DNA from: Arthrobacter nitrophenolicus
GTDB taxonomy: Bacteria > Actinomycetota > Actinomycetes > Actinomycetales > Micrococcaceae
Assembly (NCBI RefSeq): GCF_000332815.1
Contig: NZ_AOFD01000042.1
Location: 1 to 40,405 of the forward strand
DNA: 40,405 nt
Direction: 5' to 3'
Part shown: one piece after another, positions 1 to 10,506 of the stretch
Layout: every line of letters starts with the position of its first letter
Numbering within the stretch: the first letter of the stretch is position 1
Translations under genes and position numbers: made by a program
Notes under the pieces: generated by a model
What the model saw: only the letters and a program-made list of their open reading frames with translations
Databases searched by the model: none
Told to the model about the DNA's origin: nothing

Positions 1-74
1 AGCCGCGAACCCGCCATATCTGCCCAAAAACTCGAGCCGGGGGCGGGGGCGGCTCCGCAGCGGCCGGCGGCAGG

Positions 75-106
75 CCGGAAATGAACAGCACCGGAAATGA
101 ACAGCA
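75..106. repeat. Perfect 16-bp tandem duplication upstream of the Pls-like synthetase
   Basis: Two identical adjacent copies of CCGGAAATGAACAGCA lie at 75-90 and 91-106. The core ATGAACAG of each copy reappears inverted as CTGTTCAT at 158-165, just upstream of the synthetase start. Direct copies plus an inverted copy in a promoter region are typical of operator arrays, but no regulator is identified. Confidence 0.7.
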
Positions 107-157
107 GGTGAACGGCCGGACCGCGGGAACCCGGCGTTTGGCCGGCCGGTACATCTT

Positions 158-181
158 CTGTTCATCTGGCACGGGCAGAAT
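158..181 (+). promoter_or_regulatory. Possible promoter and operator of the Pls-like gene
   Basis: CTGTTCAT at 158-165 is the inverted copy of the ATGAACAG core found twice at 75-106. A -10-like CAGAAT at 176-181 ends six bases before the GTG at 188, the spacing expected if transcription begins on the start codon (leaderless mRNA). No Shine-Dalgarno sequence precedes the GTG. No convincing -35 box was found, so the promoter call is weak. Confidence 0.35.
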
Positions 182-187
182 GCCCCA

Positions 188-3100
188 GTGACTCAGCAGC
201 AGGTCCCCCTCGAGGATGCCCCTTCCACCCATCAGCCCCAGATGCCGGGATCCCTGGCGGCTCCCCCGGCCCGGACGCTGATCGACATCCTGCAGGACAC
301 CGCGGCCCGCTTCCCGGAGGCATCCGCCCTGGATGACGGCCGCCGCCCGCTCAGTTACGCCCAGCTGATGGCCGAAGTCCGGGCGGCGGCACGGCGGCTG
401 CACCAGGCCGGCCTTGGCGCCGGCGACAGGATAGGGGTGCGGATCCCGTCCGGCACCAACGAGCTGTACGTTGCCATCCTCGCTGTGCTCCTCGTGGGCG
501 CGGCCTACGTCCCCGTGGATGCGGACGACCCGGAGGAGCGCGCCCGGCTGGTCTTCGGGGAAGCCAGGGTGGCCGGCGTCCTGGAAGCCGGTGGCGTGCT
601 CCGCGGCGTGGACCTTGCCGCTTCCGGCCGGACGGCACCCTTCACCGGCGCCCGGCCGCCGGTCCCCGGCGACGACGCCTGGGTCATCTTCACCTCCGGA
701 TCCACGGGGACGCCGAAGGGCGTTGCCGTCAGCCACCGCTCGGCAGCAGCGTTCGTGGATGCCGAGGCAAGGATCTTCCTCCGGGACGAACCCCTGGGCC
801 CCCAGGACCGGGTCCTGGCCGGACTCTCGGTGGCCTTCGACGCATCCTGCGAGGAGATGTGGCTTGCCTGGCGCCACGGGGCCTGCCTGGTCCCCGCTCC
901 CCGTGCCCTGGTGCGCACCGGCATGGACCTCGGACCGTGGCTGATCAACCACGGGATCACCGCCGTCTCCACCGTGCCCACCCTTGCGGCGCTCTGGCCC
1001 GCCGAATCCCTTGAGAACGTCCGCCTGCTGATTTTCGGCGGGGAGGCCTGCCCGCCGGAGCTTGCCGGCCGCCTTGCCGTGGAGGGCCGGGAGGTCTGGA
1101 ACACGTACGGCCCCACGGAAGCAACGGTGGTAGCCTGCGCGGCTCCGCTGGGCGGTCCGGGACCTGTCCGGATCGGCCTGCCGCTCGACGGCTGGGACCT
1201 GGCCGTCGTCGACGCGGATGCAGTACCGGTGGCCGAGGGTGAGGTGGGCGAACTGATCATTGGCGGCGTGGGGCTCGCCCGCTACCTGGACCCTGCCAAG
1301 GACGCGGAGAAATATGCGCCGATGCCGGCCCTGGGCTGGGAGCGGGCCTACCGTTCCGGGGACCTGGTCCGGTTTGAACAGGCCGGCCTGGTCTTCCAGG
1401 GGCGGGCCGACGAACAGGTGAAGCTGGGCGGCCGCCGGATTGAGCTGGGCGAGGTGGATGCGGCGCTGCAGGCCCTCCCGGACGTTGCCGGCGCCGCCGC
1501 CGCCGTCCAGACCACCGCAGCCGGCAACCAGATCCTGGTGGGCTACCTGGCCCCAACCTCCGGGCAGGACCTTGACCTGGCCGCTGCCCGGGAGCAGCTG
1601 GCCGCCAGCCTGCCCGCGGCACTGGTGCCGATGCTCACGGTGGTGGACTCGCTGCCCACCAAAACCAGCGGCAAAGTGGACCGCCATGCCCTGCCCTGGC
1701 CCCTGCCCGGTGCCGGTGCCGCCGAGGCTGACGCCGCGCCGCTGAACCTTCCCGAAGACGCGGCCTGGATCGTGGACCAGTGGAGCGCCGTCCTGGGCAG
1801 TGCAGTAACCTCCCTCGACGCCGACTTCTTCGCCTACGGCGGCGGCTCGCTCTCCGCGGCCCAGCTGGTATCCGCGCTGCGCGTGCGCTACCCCACCATC
1901 ACTGTGGCGGACATTTACGCCACCCCCCGCGTCGGCGCCCTGGTGGAGGCCGCACGGCTCTCCCTTCCCGACGGCGCCACCGGCCCCGCACCCGACCGCC
2001 AGGTCCGGCCGACCACACGGAAGTCCCAGGTTTTCCAGACCCTGATGGGTGTGCCACTGCACGTCCTGGTGGGGATGCGCTGGCTGACGTACCTCATGGC
2101 CGGGAACAACATCCTTGCCGCGCTGGCCGGGTTCACCGCGGCACCCACCGTTTCCTGGTGGTGGGTGTCAGCATCCTGGCTGGTCTTCGTCAGCCCTCCC
2201 GGCCGGATGCTGATCTCGGTGGCGGCTGCCAGGTTCCTGCTCCGGGGTGTCACACCGGGAACCTATCCGCGCTCCGGTCGCGTCCACCTGCGCCTCTGGC
2301 TGGCAGAGCAGATCCAGGACCTGTCCGGTGCCATCAGCCTGGCCAGCGCACCCTGGGTCCCCTCCTACGCCCGGGCACTCGGAGCCCGGATCGGCAAGGA
2401 CGTCCAGCTCCACTCGCTGCCGCCCGTCACGGGCCTGCTGTCCCTGGGCAGCGGCGCCAACGTGGAACCCGAGGTTGACCTGTCCGGCTGGTGGATCGAC
2501 GGCGACACAGTGCACATCGGTGCCATCCGGATCGGTGCCGGCGCCACGGTGGGAGCCCGCAGCACCCTGATGCCCGGCGCATCCATTGGAGCGGGCGCCC
2601 AGGTGGAGGCCGGTTCCGCTGTGCTCGGCAAGGTGAAGGCGGGCCATCTGGTGGCCGGGTCCCCCGCGCAGCGGCGCGGCAAGGCCAAACGGTCCCTGCC
2701 TGACGCCCCTGCCCGGACACCGCTGCAGGCCAGGCTGTGGTTCGCCGGATTTGCCGGCGCCTCCGCCTGCCTGGCGGTCCTTCCGTATCTATCCGCGGCC
2801 GCCGCCGCGGGTGTGGCGTACCTGTTCATCCAGGGCAGCACGTCACTCTCGGCGGCGCTGCCCCAGCTGGCCCTGGCGCTGCCGCCGGCCGCCCTGGCCT
2901 GGTTCCTCACCAACGCCCTGCTCGTCCTGGCCACCACCCGGCTCCTGAGCATCGGGCTCACCGAGGGCTACCACCGGGTCCGCAGCCGGGTGGGCTGGCA
3001 GGTCTGGGCCACGGAACGGGTGCTGGACCTGGCACGGGACCTGCTGTTCCCCCTCTACGCCAGCCTCTTCACCCCTGTATGGCTGCGGCTGCTGGGCGCG

Positions 3101-4129
3101 AAGATCGGCAGGAACGTGGAAGCGTCCACGGTGCTGCTGATCCCCTCGATGACCACCGTGGGCGAGGGGGCTTTCCTGGCGGATGACACGATGGTGGCCT
3201 CGTACGAGCTCGACGGCGGCTGGCTGCGGGTGGCGCCGGCCAAGATCGGCAAGCGCTCCTTCCTCGGCAACTCAGGCATGACCGCGGCCGGGCGGAGCGT
3301 GCCCAAGAACTCGCTGGTGGCGGTCCTCTCCGCCACCCCGGCCAAGGCAAAGTCCGGCACGTCATGGCTGGGCAGCCCCCCGGTCCGGCTGCGGCGCACC
3401 GCCATCGCCTCGGACGACACCCGCACGTACCAACCGCCGCTCCGGCTGAAGGTGGCCCGCGCCCTGTGGGAGCTCTGCAGGTTTGTCCCGGTGGCGCTCT
3501 CGGTGGCCATTGCCGCGGGCATCATGCTGGCTTTTGACCAGCTGGCCACGGCGTTCAACTACGGGGTGGCTGCCCTCCTCAGCGGGGTGGTCATGCTCCT
3601 GGCCGGCGCGGTGGCGGCCGGGGCGTCCGTCCTCGCCAAGTGGGTGCTGGTGGGCCGGATCCGGGCGGGCGAACACCCGCTGTGGAGTTCCTTTATCTGG
3701 CGCAACGAGGTGGTGGACACCTTCATCGAGATGGTCAGTGCGCCGTGGTTTGCACGCGCGGCCACGGGCACGCCCGCACTGGTCTGGTGGCTGCGTGCCC
3801 TTGGCGCCAAAATCGGCGCGGGCACCTGGTGCGAAAGCTACTGGCTGCCGGAGGCCGACCTGGTGTCCCTGGGCCGGAACGCCACCGTCAACCGCGGCTG
3901 CGTGGTGCAGACCCACCTCTTCCACGACCGCGTGATGAGCATGGACGCTGTTACGCTCGAGGACGGGGCGACCATGGGCCCGCACGGGGTGATCCTTCCG
4001 CAGGCCGCGATTGGGGCCGGCGGCACGGTGGGCCCGGCATCGCTGGTGATGCGCGGCGAAACTGTGCCGGCGGCGACGTACTGGATGGGCAACCCGGTCA
4101 GTCCCTGGAGTGGTCCCGCACAGCTTTGA
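188..4129 (+). CDS. Pls/PosA-family membrane non-ribosomal peptide synthetase (cationic homopolymer synthetase-like)
   Basis: This is a 1313-residue adenylation-thiolation protein fused to a membrane/beta-helix C-terminus, the layout of epsilon-poly-L-lysine synthetase and its PosA-type relatives. Adenylation core motifs are visible: VIFTSGSTGTPKG (166-178), NTYGPTEA (305-312), YRSGDL, and the A10 lysine K496 in TKTSGKVDR. The carrier domain has its phosphopantetheine serine at S554 (YGGGSLSAAQL). About six membrane segments follow (near 622-685, 850-920 and 1098-1152), alternating with three hexapeptide-repeat modules (about 732-840, 971-1055, 1207-1310) that probably catalyse amide bond formation. 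Hand alignment to GrsA gives the pocket D-A-E-T-I-G-T-V-V-K; the acidic residue (E222) suits a basic substrate such as lysine or ornithine, which is inference. The start is the GTG at 188; the ATG at 180 stops after three codons. The M1 peptidase starts 16 bases downstream. Confidence 0.88.
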   Translation: MTQQQVPLEDAPSTHQPQMPGSLAAPPARTLIDILQDTAARFPEASALDDGRRPLSYAQLMAEVRAAARRLHQAGLGAGDRIGVRIPSGTNELYVAILAVLLVGAAYVPVDADDPEERARLVFGEARVAGVLEAGGVLRGVDLAASGRTAPFTGARPPVPGDDAWVIFTSGSTGTPKGVAVSHRSAAAFVDAEARIFLRDEPLGPQDRVLAGLSVAFDASCEEMWLAWRHGACLVPAPRALVRTGMDLGPWLINHGITAVSTVPTLAALWPAESLENVRLLIFGGEACPPELAGRLAVEGREVWNTYGPTEATVVACAAPLGGPGPVRIGLPLDGWDLAVVDADAVPVAEGEVGELIIGGVGLARYLDPAKDAEKYAPMPALGWERAYRSGDLVRFEQAGLVFQGRADEQVKLGGRRIELGEVDAALQALPDVAGAAAAVQTTAAGNQILVGYLAPTSGQDLDLAAAREQLAASLPAALVPMLTVVDSLPTKTSGKVDRHALPWPLPGAGAAEADAAPLNLPEDAAWIVDQWSAVLGSAVTSLDADFFAYGGGSLSAAQLVSALRVRYPTITVADIYATPRVGALVEAARLSLPDGATGPAPDRQVRPTTRKSQVFQTLMGVPLHVLVGMRWLTYLMAGNNILAALAGFTAAPTVSWWWVSASWLVFVSPPGRMLISVAAARFLLRGVTPGTYPRSGRVHLRLWLAEQIQDLSGAISLASAPWVPSYARALGARIGKDVQLHSLPPVTGLLSLGSGANVEPEVDLSGWWIDGDTVHIGAIRIGAGATVGARSTLMPGASIGAGAQVEAGSAVLGKVKAGHLVAGSPAQRRGKAKRSLPDAPARTPLQARLWFAGFAGASACLAVLPYLSAAAAAGVAYLFIQGSTSLSAALPQLALALPPAALAWFLTNALLVLATTRLLSIGLTEGYHRVRSRVGWQVWATERVLDLARDLLFPLYASLFTPVWLRLLGAKIGRNVEASTVLLIPSMTTVGEGAFLADDTMVASYELDGGWLRVAPAKIGKRSFLGNSGMTAAGRSVPKNSLVAVLSATPAKAKSGTSWLGSPPVRLRRTAIASDDTRTYQPPLRLKVARALWELCRFVPVALSVAIAAGIMLAFDQLATAFNYGVAALLSGVVMLLAGAVAAGASVLAKWVLVGRIRAGEHPLWSSFIWRNEVVDTFIEMVSAPWFARAATGTPALVWWLRALGAKIGAGTWCESYWLPEADLVSLGRNATVNRGCVVQTHLFHDRVMSMDAVTLEDGATMGPHGVILPQAAIGAGGTVGPASLVMRGETVPAATYWMGNPVSPWSGPAQL

Positions 4130-4145
4130 TCGACCAAAGGTATTG

Positions 4146-5517
4146 ATGAGTTTTCCAGCAGAGGCCGGCGGAAGCGTCCCGGCAGCAACCCTTCCCGCGG
4201 CTCCCGACCCCTACCTGCCCGGGGCGGGAAGCAACGCATATCGGTTGAACGCTACGAACTGGAGCTTGACTACAAAGTCAGCAGCAACCGGCTCAGCGGC
4301 AGGGCGGTGCTGTACGGCGTTGCCCAGGTGCCGGCGTCGGCCATTGTCCTGGACCTGGCCGGAAACCTGCGTGCCACCAAGGTGCAGCTGGACGGGCGGA
4401 AGGCGGGGCGCTTCAGCCAGCGCGCCGGCCAGCTGGTGGTGGCCGGGCAGGCAGGCTTCCAGCCCGGGCAGCGGTTCACGCTGGACATCCGGTACGAGGG
4501 CAACCCGGCACCCCGGCGCGGACTCTGGGGCGAGGTGGGCTGGGAAGAGCTGTCCGACGGCGTCCTGGTGGCGGGCCAGCCCAATGGCGCTCCCTCCTGG
4601 TTCCCCTGCAACGACCACCCCCGGAACAAGGCCAGCTACGGGTTCACGGTCACCACGGACGCGAATTACCGGGCGGTCTGCAACGGGGTCTTCCAGTCGC
4701 GGACCACCCGCTCCAGCCGCGAGACCTGGGTCTACGAGCAGGCGGAGCCCATGGCCACCTACCTTGCCACCGTGCAGATCGGCCGGTACGGGCTGCTGGA
4801 GCTGGACGCGGGCCGGCACGCCCCCGCAGTCCCGCAGCATGTTGCCGTTACCCCGGCCTTGCGGGGCGCGCGCGGACAGGCCTTGCCCTGCAACCGGCCA
4901 TGATGCGGACGTTCACCAGTTGCTTCGGCCCGTACCCGTTCCCCGGGTACACAGTGGTGGTGACGGAGGACGAGCTGGAAATCCCGCTGGAGGCCCAGGG
5001 CCTGTCCATCCTGGGACCGAACCACCTGGACCCGGACTGGGAGTCGCAGCGGCTCATCGCGCACGAACTCTCGCACCAGTGGTTCGGAAACTCGCTGACG
5101 GCAGCAACCTGGCAGGACATCTGGCTGCACGAAGGCTTTGCCTGCTACGCCGAGTGGATCTGGTCCGAGGAAGCCGGCGTCATGACGGTGGCCGGCCGCG
5201 CCGGGGCCGCCTGGCACCGGCTGGAGGCGGACGCGCAGGACATCCTGGTGGGCGATCCGGGCCCGGAGCACATGTTCGATGACCGGGTGTACAAGCGGGG
5301 TGCGCTGGCGCTGCATGCCGTCCGGATGGCATGCGGGGACCTGGCATTCTTTGCCCTGCTGCAGGAATGGACCGCTGCCCACCGGCACGGGTCGGTCGGC
5401 ACTCATGACTTCATCCTCGCCATCAACCGGGCCACCGCCGTCGACGCCGAGGCCCTGCTGCACCCGTGGCTTTATGAGGAATCACTGCCGCCGCTGCCGC
5501 TGGCCAGGGTTTCCTAG
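4146..5517 (+). CDS. M1 family zinc aminopeptidase, two frameshifts in this sequence
   Basis: Read across two breaks, this is a 457-residue gluzincin of the M1 family. It starts at ATG 4146 behind AAAGG, 16 bases after the synthetase stop. The frame breaks at about 4244 (one G missing in TCGGTTG) and at about 4863-4866 (one G missing in a G run); adding both bases restores a continuous protein. The zinc motif [10 protein letters not shown] begins at 5062, and the downstream glutamate of [12 protein letters not shown] is present, as is EGN in the N-terminal beta domain. There is no signal peptide, so it is probably cytosolic. Known M1 enzymes degrade epsilon-poly-lysine next to pls in Streptomyces, so the likely role here is trimming or removing the synthetase product. 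The stop shares the palindrome CTAG with the stop of the convergent phosphopantetheinyl transferase. Confidence 0.8.
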
Positions 5518-6182
5518 CCGGACAGTGCGACGGCGGCCGCCAGGCCGGGAGGCAGGCCCGTTTCCGCGGGCACCAGGTCCCGGATCCCGGCGCGCGCCAG
5601 GACATCCACCGCGGACGGCGCGGTACGCAGGCCCTCCCCGGTCATTTTCAGCCAGGCTTCTTTCCGGGCCCACAGCCGGGCCCGCTCCGCCAGCAGGGCA
5701 GTCCCCGAAAGGTGGCCCACAGCCCGCTGCTCGGCGGGTGTGAGTGCCAGCGCCGTAAACCCGGCAAAGCCCGTCCGGGCGGGATCCTCAAGGTCCACCC
5801 CCAGCCGGAATCCAGGCGCCGCCCCGACCATGGCGGCGAGCAGGGTCCAGCCGGCTGCCCGGGAAGCGCTGAACGCCACCGGCGCCGGCACGCCGTCGAG
5901 CAGGTAGCGCGGCCGTCCGTGGCTGACAGCCGGTCCGCTGCCGCAGGAAGGGCAGCTGTAACTGGCGGCCAGGCGTCCGGGGTGCACCGCGAGGAGGCCA
6001 GCCACGAACAGCCGCTGCCCAAGCCGCCCGGCCAGGAACCGGTCCCGCGCTTCCGGTTCCATGGCCCGGGCCCGGGCCAGTTCAGGCCCGTCAAGAACCG
6101 TTTCGGCGTCCCGCCGGACCCGTTCGGCTTCCCCGGGCACAGCAAAGGGCGGGACGGCATGCACCACTAGCTCCGGTGCCAT
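5514..6182 (-). CDS. 4'-phosphopantetheinyl transferase, Sfp type
   Basis: This 222-residue protein transfers phosphopantetheine from CoA to carrier-domain serines. The family signatures GVDLE (magnesium binding) and [15 protein letters not shown] are present. A cysteine pair in [16 protein letters not shown] lies in the region that contacts CoA in the family. I chose ATG 6182 over an in-frame upstream ATG at 6278 because AAGGGG lies just upstream and the longer version would overlap the pheT end with an uncharacteristic N-terminus. Its position beside the only carrier-domain protein in the window suggests that S554 of the synthetase is its substrate. It runs opposite to the M1 gene and overlaps its stop codon by four bases. 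Confidence 0.88.
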   Translation of the reverse strand: MAPELVVHAVPPFAVPGEAERVRRDAETVLDGPELARARAMEPEARDRFLAGRLGQRLFVAGLLAVHPGRLAASYSCPSCGSGPAVSHGRPRYLLDGVPAPVAFSASRAAGWTLLAAMVGAAPGFRLGVDLEDPARTGFAGFTALALTPAEQRAVGHLSGTALLAERARLWARKEAWLKMTGEGLRTAPSAVDVLARAGIRDLVPAETGLPPGLAAAVALSG

Positions 6183-6231
6183 GCCGCCCCGCCCCTTGGA
6201 TGCCTCATGGGCAAATGTTCCGTGGCCGCGG

Positions 6232-8773
6232 CTAGCGCTGGACTGCCCCGAACCGTTCTGCGGCGAGGGCCACTGCACTTTCGCGTGCGGCCGATGCTTC
6301 GTCAGCCGTCAGCGTCCGGTCCGCGGCGCGGAAGCGCAGCCCGAAAGCCAGCGATTTCTTCCCGTCCTCGATCCCCTTGCCGGCATAGACGTCGAACAAT
6401 GCAACGTCCTCCAGCAGTTCGCCGGCGCCCTCGCGGAGCGCGGCCAGCACATCGTCCGCAGGGACATCAGCGGGCACCACGAGCGCCACGTCCTGGGTGG
6501 CTACCGGGAACGGGGAGATGTGGCGGGCGACGATGACATCCGGCGCGGCCTCGAACAGAGCGTCGGCGTTGAGTTCCAGGGCCACGGACCGCGCGGGCAT
6601 GTCCGCGGCGGCAAGCAGCTTGGGGTGCAGCTCGCCCGCGTAGCCCACCACTTCACCGCTGCGCAGCGACAGCCGGGCAGCACGGCCCGGGTGGAAGGCC
6701 TGGTGGCTGCCCTGCGTCACCACCAGCTCGACGCCGAGCACGTCACCGGCCAGACGGGCGACGTCCAGCGCGTCCGCCCAGTCCCAGACCCGGGGGGTGT
6801 GGGCCGCTGCCGCCGGCGAGTCGTGTCCGGTGAGAACGGCGGCGACGTGGAAAGGCTGGGCCGGAACGCCGTCGTACAGCGCGTCCAGAACATCGTCGGC
6901 GGGTTTGGCGCCAAGCGGCGGGATGGAGGCGGTACCCACCGTCCCGCCCGGCAGGAAGACCAGGCCGGACTCGAACAGCGCCAGGTCCCGGAAGCCGCGC
7001 GAATGGTTGCGCTTGGCCACCTCGATCAGTCCCGGCAGGATGGAGGTGCGCAGGTAGCCCTGCTCCTCGCTGATCGGGTTGGCCAGCTTCACGGCGCTGC
7101 GGGCAGCACCCTCCTCGGCCACACCGAATGTGTCGTTGGCTGCCTTGGAGACGAACGGGTAGGACAGCACCTCGGTGAGCCCGGCGTCCGCCAGCGCCTG
7201 GATCAGGCGGCGGCGCTGCTGCTGCACGCGGGTCAGGCCGCGGCCGGGAGGTGCCACGGGCAGGGTGGCGGGGATCTTGTCGTAGCCCACCAGCCGGGCG
7301 ATCTCCTCGGAAAGGTCTTCCTTGGTCTCCAGGTCGTGGCGCCAGCTCGGGGCAGTCACCGTCCAGCCGCCGTCGTTCTTCACGACGGCCGCGCCCAGGT
7401 CCTCCAGGGACGTGACGATCTGTTCCTCGGTGAAGTCGATGCCGATCCGGGCCGCGGCAAACCCTGCAGGCAGCTCGATGGTCACAGTGTCCGGGGCGGT
7501 GCCCACATCTGTGCCGGTCGTGTCCGCCGTGCCGCCGGCGAGCTCCACCAGCAGGTCCACCACACGCTGGGCGGCCACGCCGGCCACCTGCCAGTCGACG
7601 CCGCGTTCGAACCGCTTGGACGCTTCGGAGGGCAGCTTGTGCCGGCGCCGGGACCGGGAAATGGACACCTCGTCGAAGTGCGCTGCCTCCACCAGGATGT
7701 TCGACGTCGAATCGCCCACCTCGGTTGCCGCCCCGCCCATCACGCCGGCGATGCCAATGGCACCGGAATCGTCGGTGATGAGCAGGTCCTCGGCGTCGAG
7801 GGTGCGTTCCTTGTCATCGAGGGTGGTGATCTTCTCGCCCGCGGCAGCGCGCCGCACCACGATGTCCCCGGAAAGCTTGTCCAGGTCGTAGCAGTGCGTG
7901 GGCTGGCCCAGCTCGAGCATAACGTAGTTGGAGATGTCCACCGGGAGCGAGATGGAGCGGATGCCGGCCAGCCGCAGCCGGGACACCATCCACGGCGGGG
8001 TGGGGCGGGTGGCGTCCACGCCGCGGACGGTGCGTGCCACGAAGCGGTCGCAGCCGGGCTTGCCGTAGATGGGCGCGTCGTCGTTCAGCTTGACGCCGTA
8101 GCCGCCGGACAGCTCCGCCGGGACCTGGACCTTTGCCGCGGGATCGGTGAAGGTGGTGCCGGTGGCGTGTGCGTACTCGCGGGCGACGCCCCGGATGGAG
8201 AAGGCGTAGCCGCGGTCCGGGGTGACGTTGATTTCGGCGGCCTGGTCATAGAGGCCCAAGAGCTCCATGCGTCGGTGCCGACCTCGGGATCCAGGCCCAT
8301 GCGGGACAGCACCAGGATGCCGTCGTGGTCCTCGCCGATGCCCAGTTCCCGCACCGAGGCGATCATGCCCGCGGACAGGTGGCCGTACGTCTTCCGGGCG
8401 GAGATCTGGAAGTTGCCAGGCAGCACGGCACCGGGCAGGGTGACCACCACCTTGTCGCCTTCAACGAAGTTGTGGGCGCCGCAAATGATGCCCTGCACGC
8501 CGGACGGTCGATGCCCTTGCCGGTGAGCTTCTGCTCCTGCCCTTCGGGGACAACCCGGACCTGGCACCAGTTGATGGTCTTGCCGTTGCTCTGCGGTTCC
8601 TTGACCAGGCTGAGGACCTGGCCCACCACGATGGGGCCCTGCAGGGCATCGGTGGGACGGTGCACGTCCTCTTCTTCGAACCCGACCTTGACCAGTTCGG
8701 CCATGACGTCTTCGGCCGTTGCTCCGGCCGGTACCTCTGCGAATTCACGCAGCCAGGAAAGTGGGATACGCAC
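6232..8773 (-). CDS. pheT: Phenylalanine-tRNA ligase beta subunit, two frameshifts in this sequence
   Basis: The corrected protein is 847 residues and forms the alpha2beta2 enzyme with PheS. It starts at GTG 8773, two bases after the pheS stop ([14 protein letters not shown]). The N-terminal tRNA-binding fold ([14 protein letters not shown]) runs into [17 protein letters not shown], where one C is missing near 8507. A second C is missing near 8270, between [10 protein letters not shown] and [14 protein letters not shown]. The rest is open to 6232 and includes the B5 domain, core catalytic-like domain and C-terminal anticodon-binding domain ([15 protein letters not shown]). Length matches the family once two bases are restored. 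An essential gene with two single-base losses points to sequence error rather than decay. Confidence 0.92.
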
Positions 8774-8775
8774 TG

Positions 8776-9837
<1,062 letters not shown>

Positions 9838-9919
9838 CTACTGTTCTTAGCTACGAGTCGTGGCTGCCGGCGAGCAGAGCATCCTGCACGGTTTCCCGGC
9901 GGCGCGTCCGTCACTGGCA

Positions 9920-9961
9920 GGTCATGGATGAATGTCCTCAAATTCAGGGCATTCAATGACC
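9920..9961 (-). promoter_or_regulatory. Long inverted repeat in the pheST leader
   Basis: TGAATGTCCT (9929-9938) faces AGGGCATTCA (9946-9955) across a 7-base loop, with one mismatch. The stem resumes after a three-base bulge with GGTCAT (9920-9925) and ATGACC (9956-9961). It sits 83-124 bases upstream of the pheS start. It could be an operator or an RNA hairpin controlling pheST. No phenylalanine-rich leader peptide and no T-box elements were seen. Confidence 0.55.
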
Positions 9962-10035
9962 AGGTCAGGGCCCGCCGGCAAAACCTGCGGGCACTGCCCT
10001 CCAGTCTAGTTGAACCCTCCGGCTACCATGGCCTC

Positions 10036-10506
10036 ATGACACTGCGGCGGCGCCCGGGATCCCTACCGCCGCTGACCGCTGCCCAGCGGCTGCGGCGGGC
10101 AGTCAACCTGGCCAACGGCAGCACGGTGCTGGGACTCGCGGTAGCCGCGGCTGCGCGCACACAGCCTGCCCCCGGGCCCCGCGGACTGGTACTGGCCGGC
10201 GGATACCGCTGGCGCCTGCCCTTCGCCCGGGCCTTCACCCTTGGAAACGTGGTCCTGTGCCGCGGCCCGGCAGAGGACCTCCTGTCCGTACCCGGGTTGC
10301 TTGGCCATGAGGAGCGGCACTGCACGCAGTACGCCTGGTGCGGTGGCATTCCTTTCCTTCCCTTGTACCTCCTGGCCGCGGGCTGGTCCGTCCTGCGGAC
10401 CGGGAATCCGGGGACCGCGAATCCTTTCGAGCGGCACGCGGGGCTCGCCGCCGGCGGTTACCCGTCGCGCGGCCAGTCGCGCCGGCTGCCGGAAGCACGG
10501 GCGTGA
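10036..10506 (+). CDS. Conserved hypothetical protein with HExxH motif
   Basis: This is a 156-residue protein of unknown function. The stretch GLLGHEERHCTQYAWCGG carries HEERH at residues 91-95, the zinc ligand pattern of many metallopeptidases, followed by a hydrophobic segment (GGIPFLPLYLLAAGWSVL) that may insert into the membrane. The N-terminus is basic. The start is ATG 10036; an ATG at 10028 stops after two codons. TACCAT at 10024-10029 ends six bases before the ATG, suggesting a leaderless transcript. The stop overlaps the GTG of the next gene (GTGA), so the two are co-transcribed. A distant metal-binding glutamate was not identified, so enzymatic activity is unproven. Confidence 0.75.
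   Translation: MTLRRRPGSLPPLTAAQRLRRAVNLANGSTVLGLAVAAAARTQPAPGPRGLVLAGGYRWRLPFARAFTLGNVVLCRGPAEDLLSVPGLLGHEERHCTQYAWCGGIPFLPLYLLAAGWSVLRTGNPGTANPFERHAGLAAGGYPSRGQSRRLPEARA

Noticed and set aside
6061..8526. An 821-codon open frame on the plus strand opposite pheT
   Set aside because: It is a high-GC mirror of a real gene: composition is low-complexity, no family motif is seen, and the opposite strand encodes clear PheT domains.
9838..10035. T-box or Phe-rich leader peptide before pheS
   Set aside because: No T-box sequence, specifier loop or run of Phe codons was found on the pheS strand.
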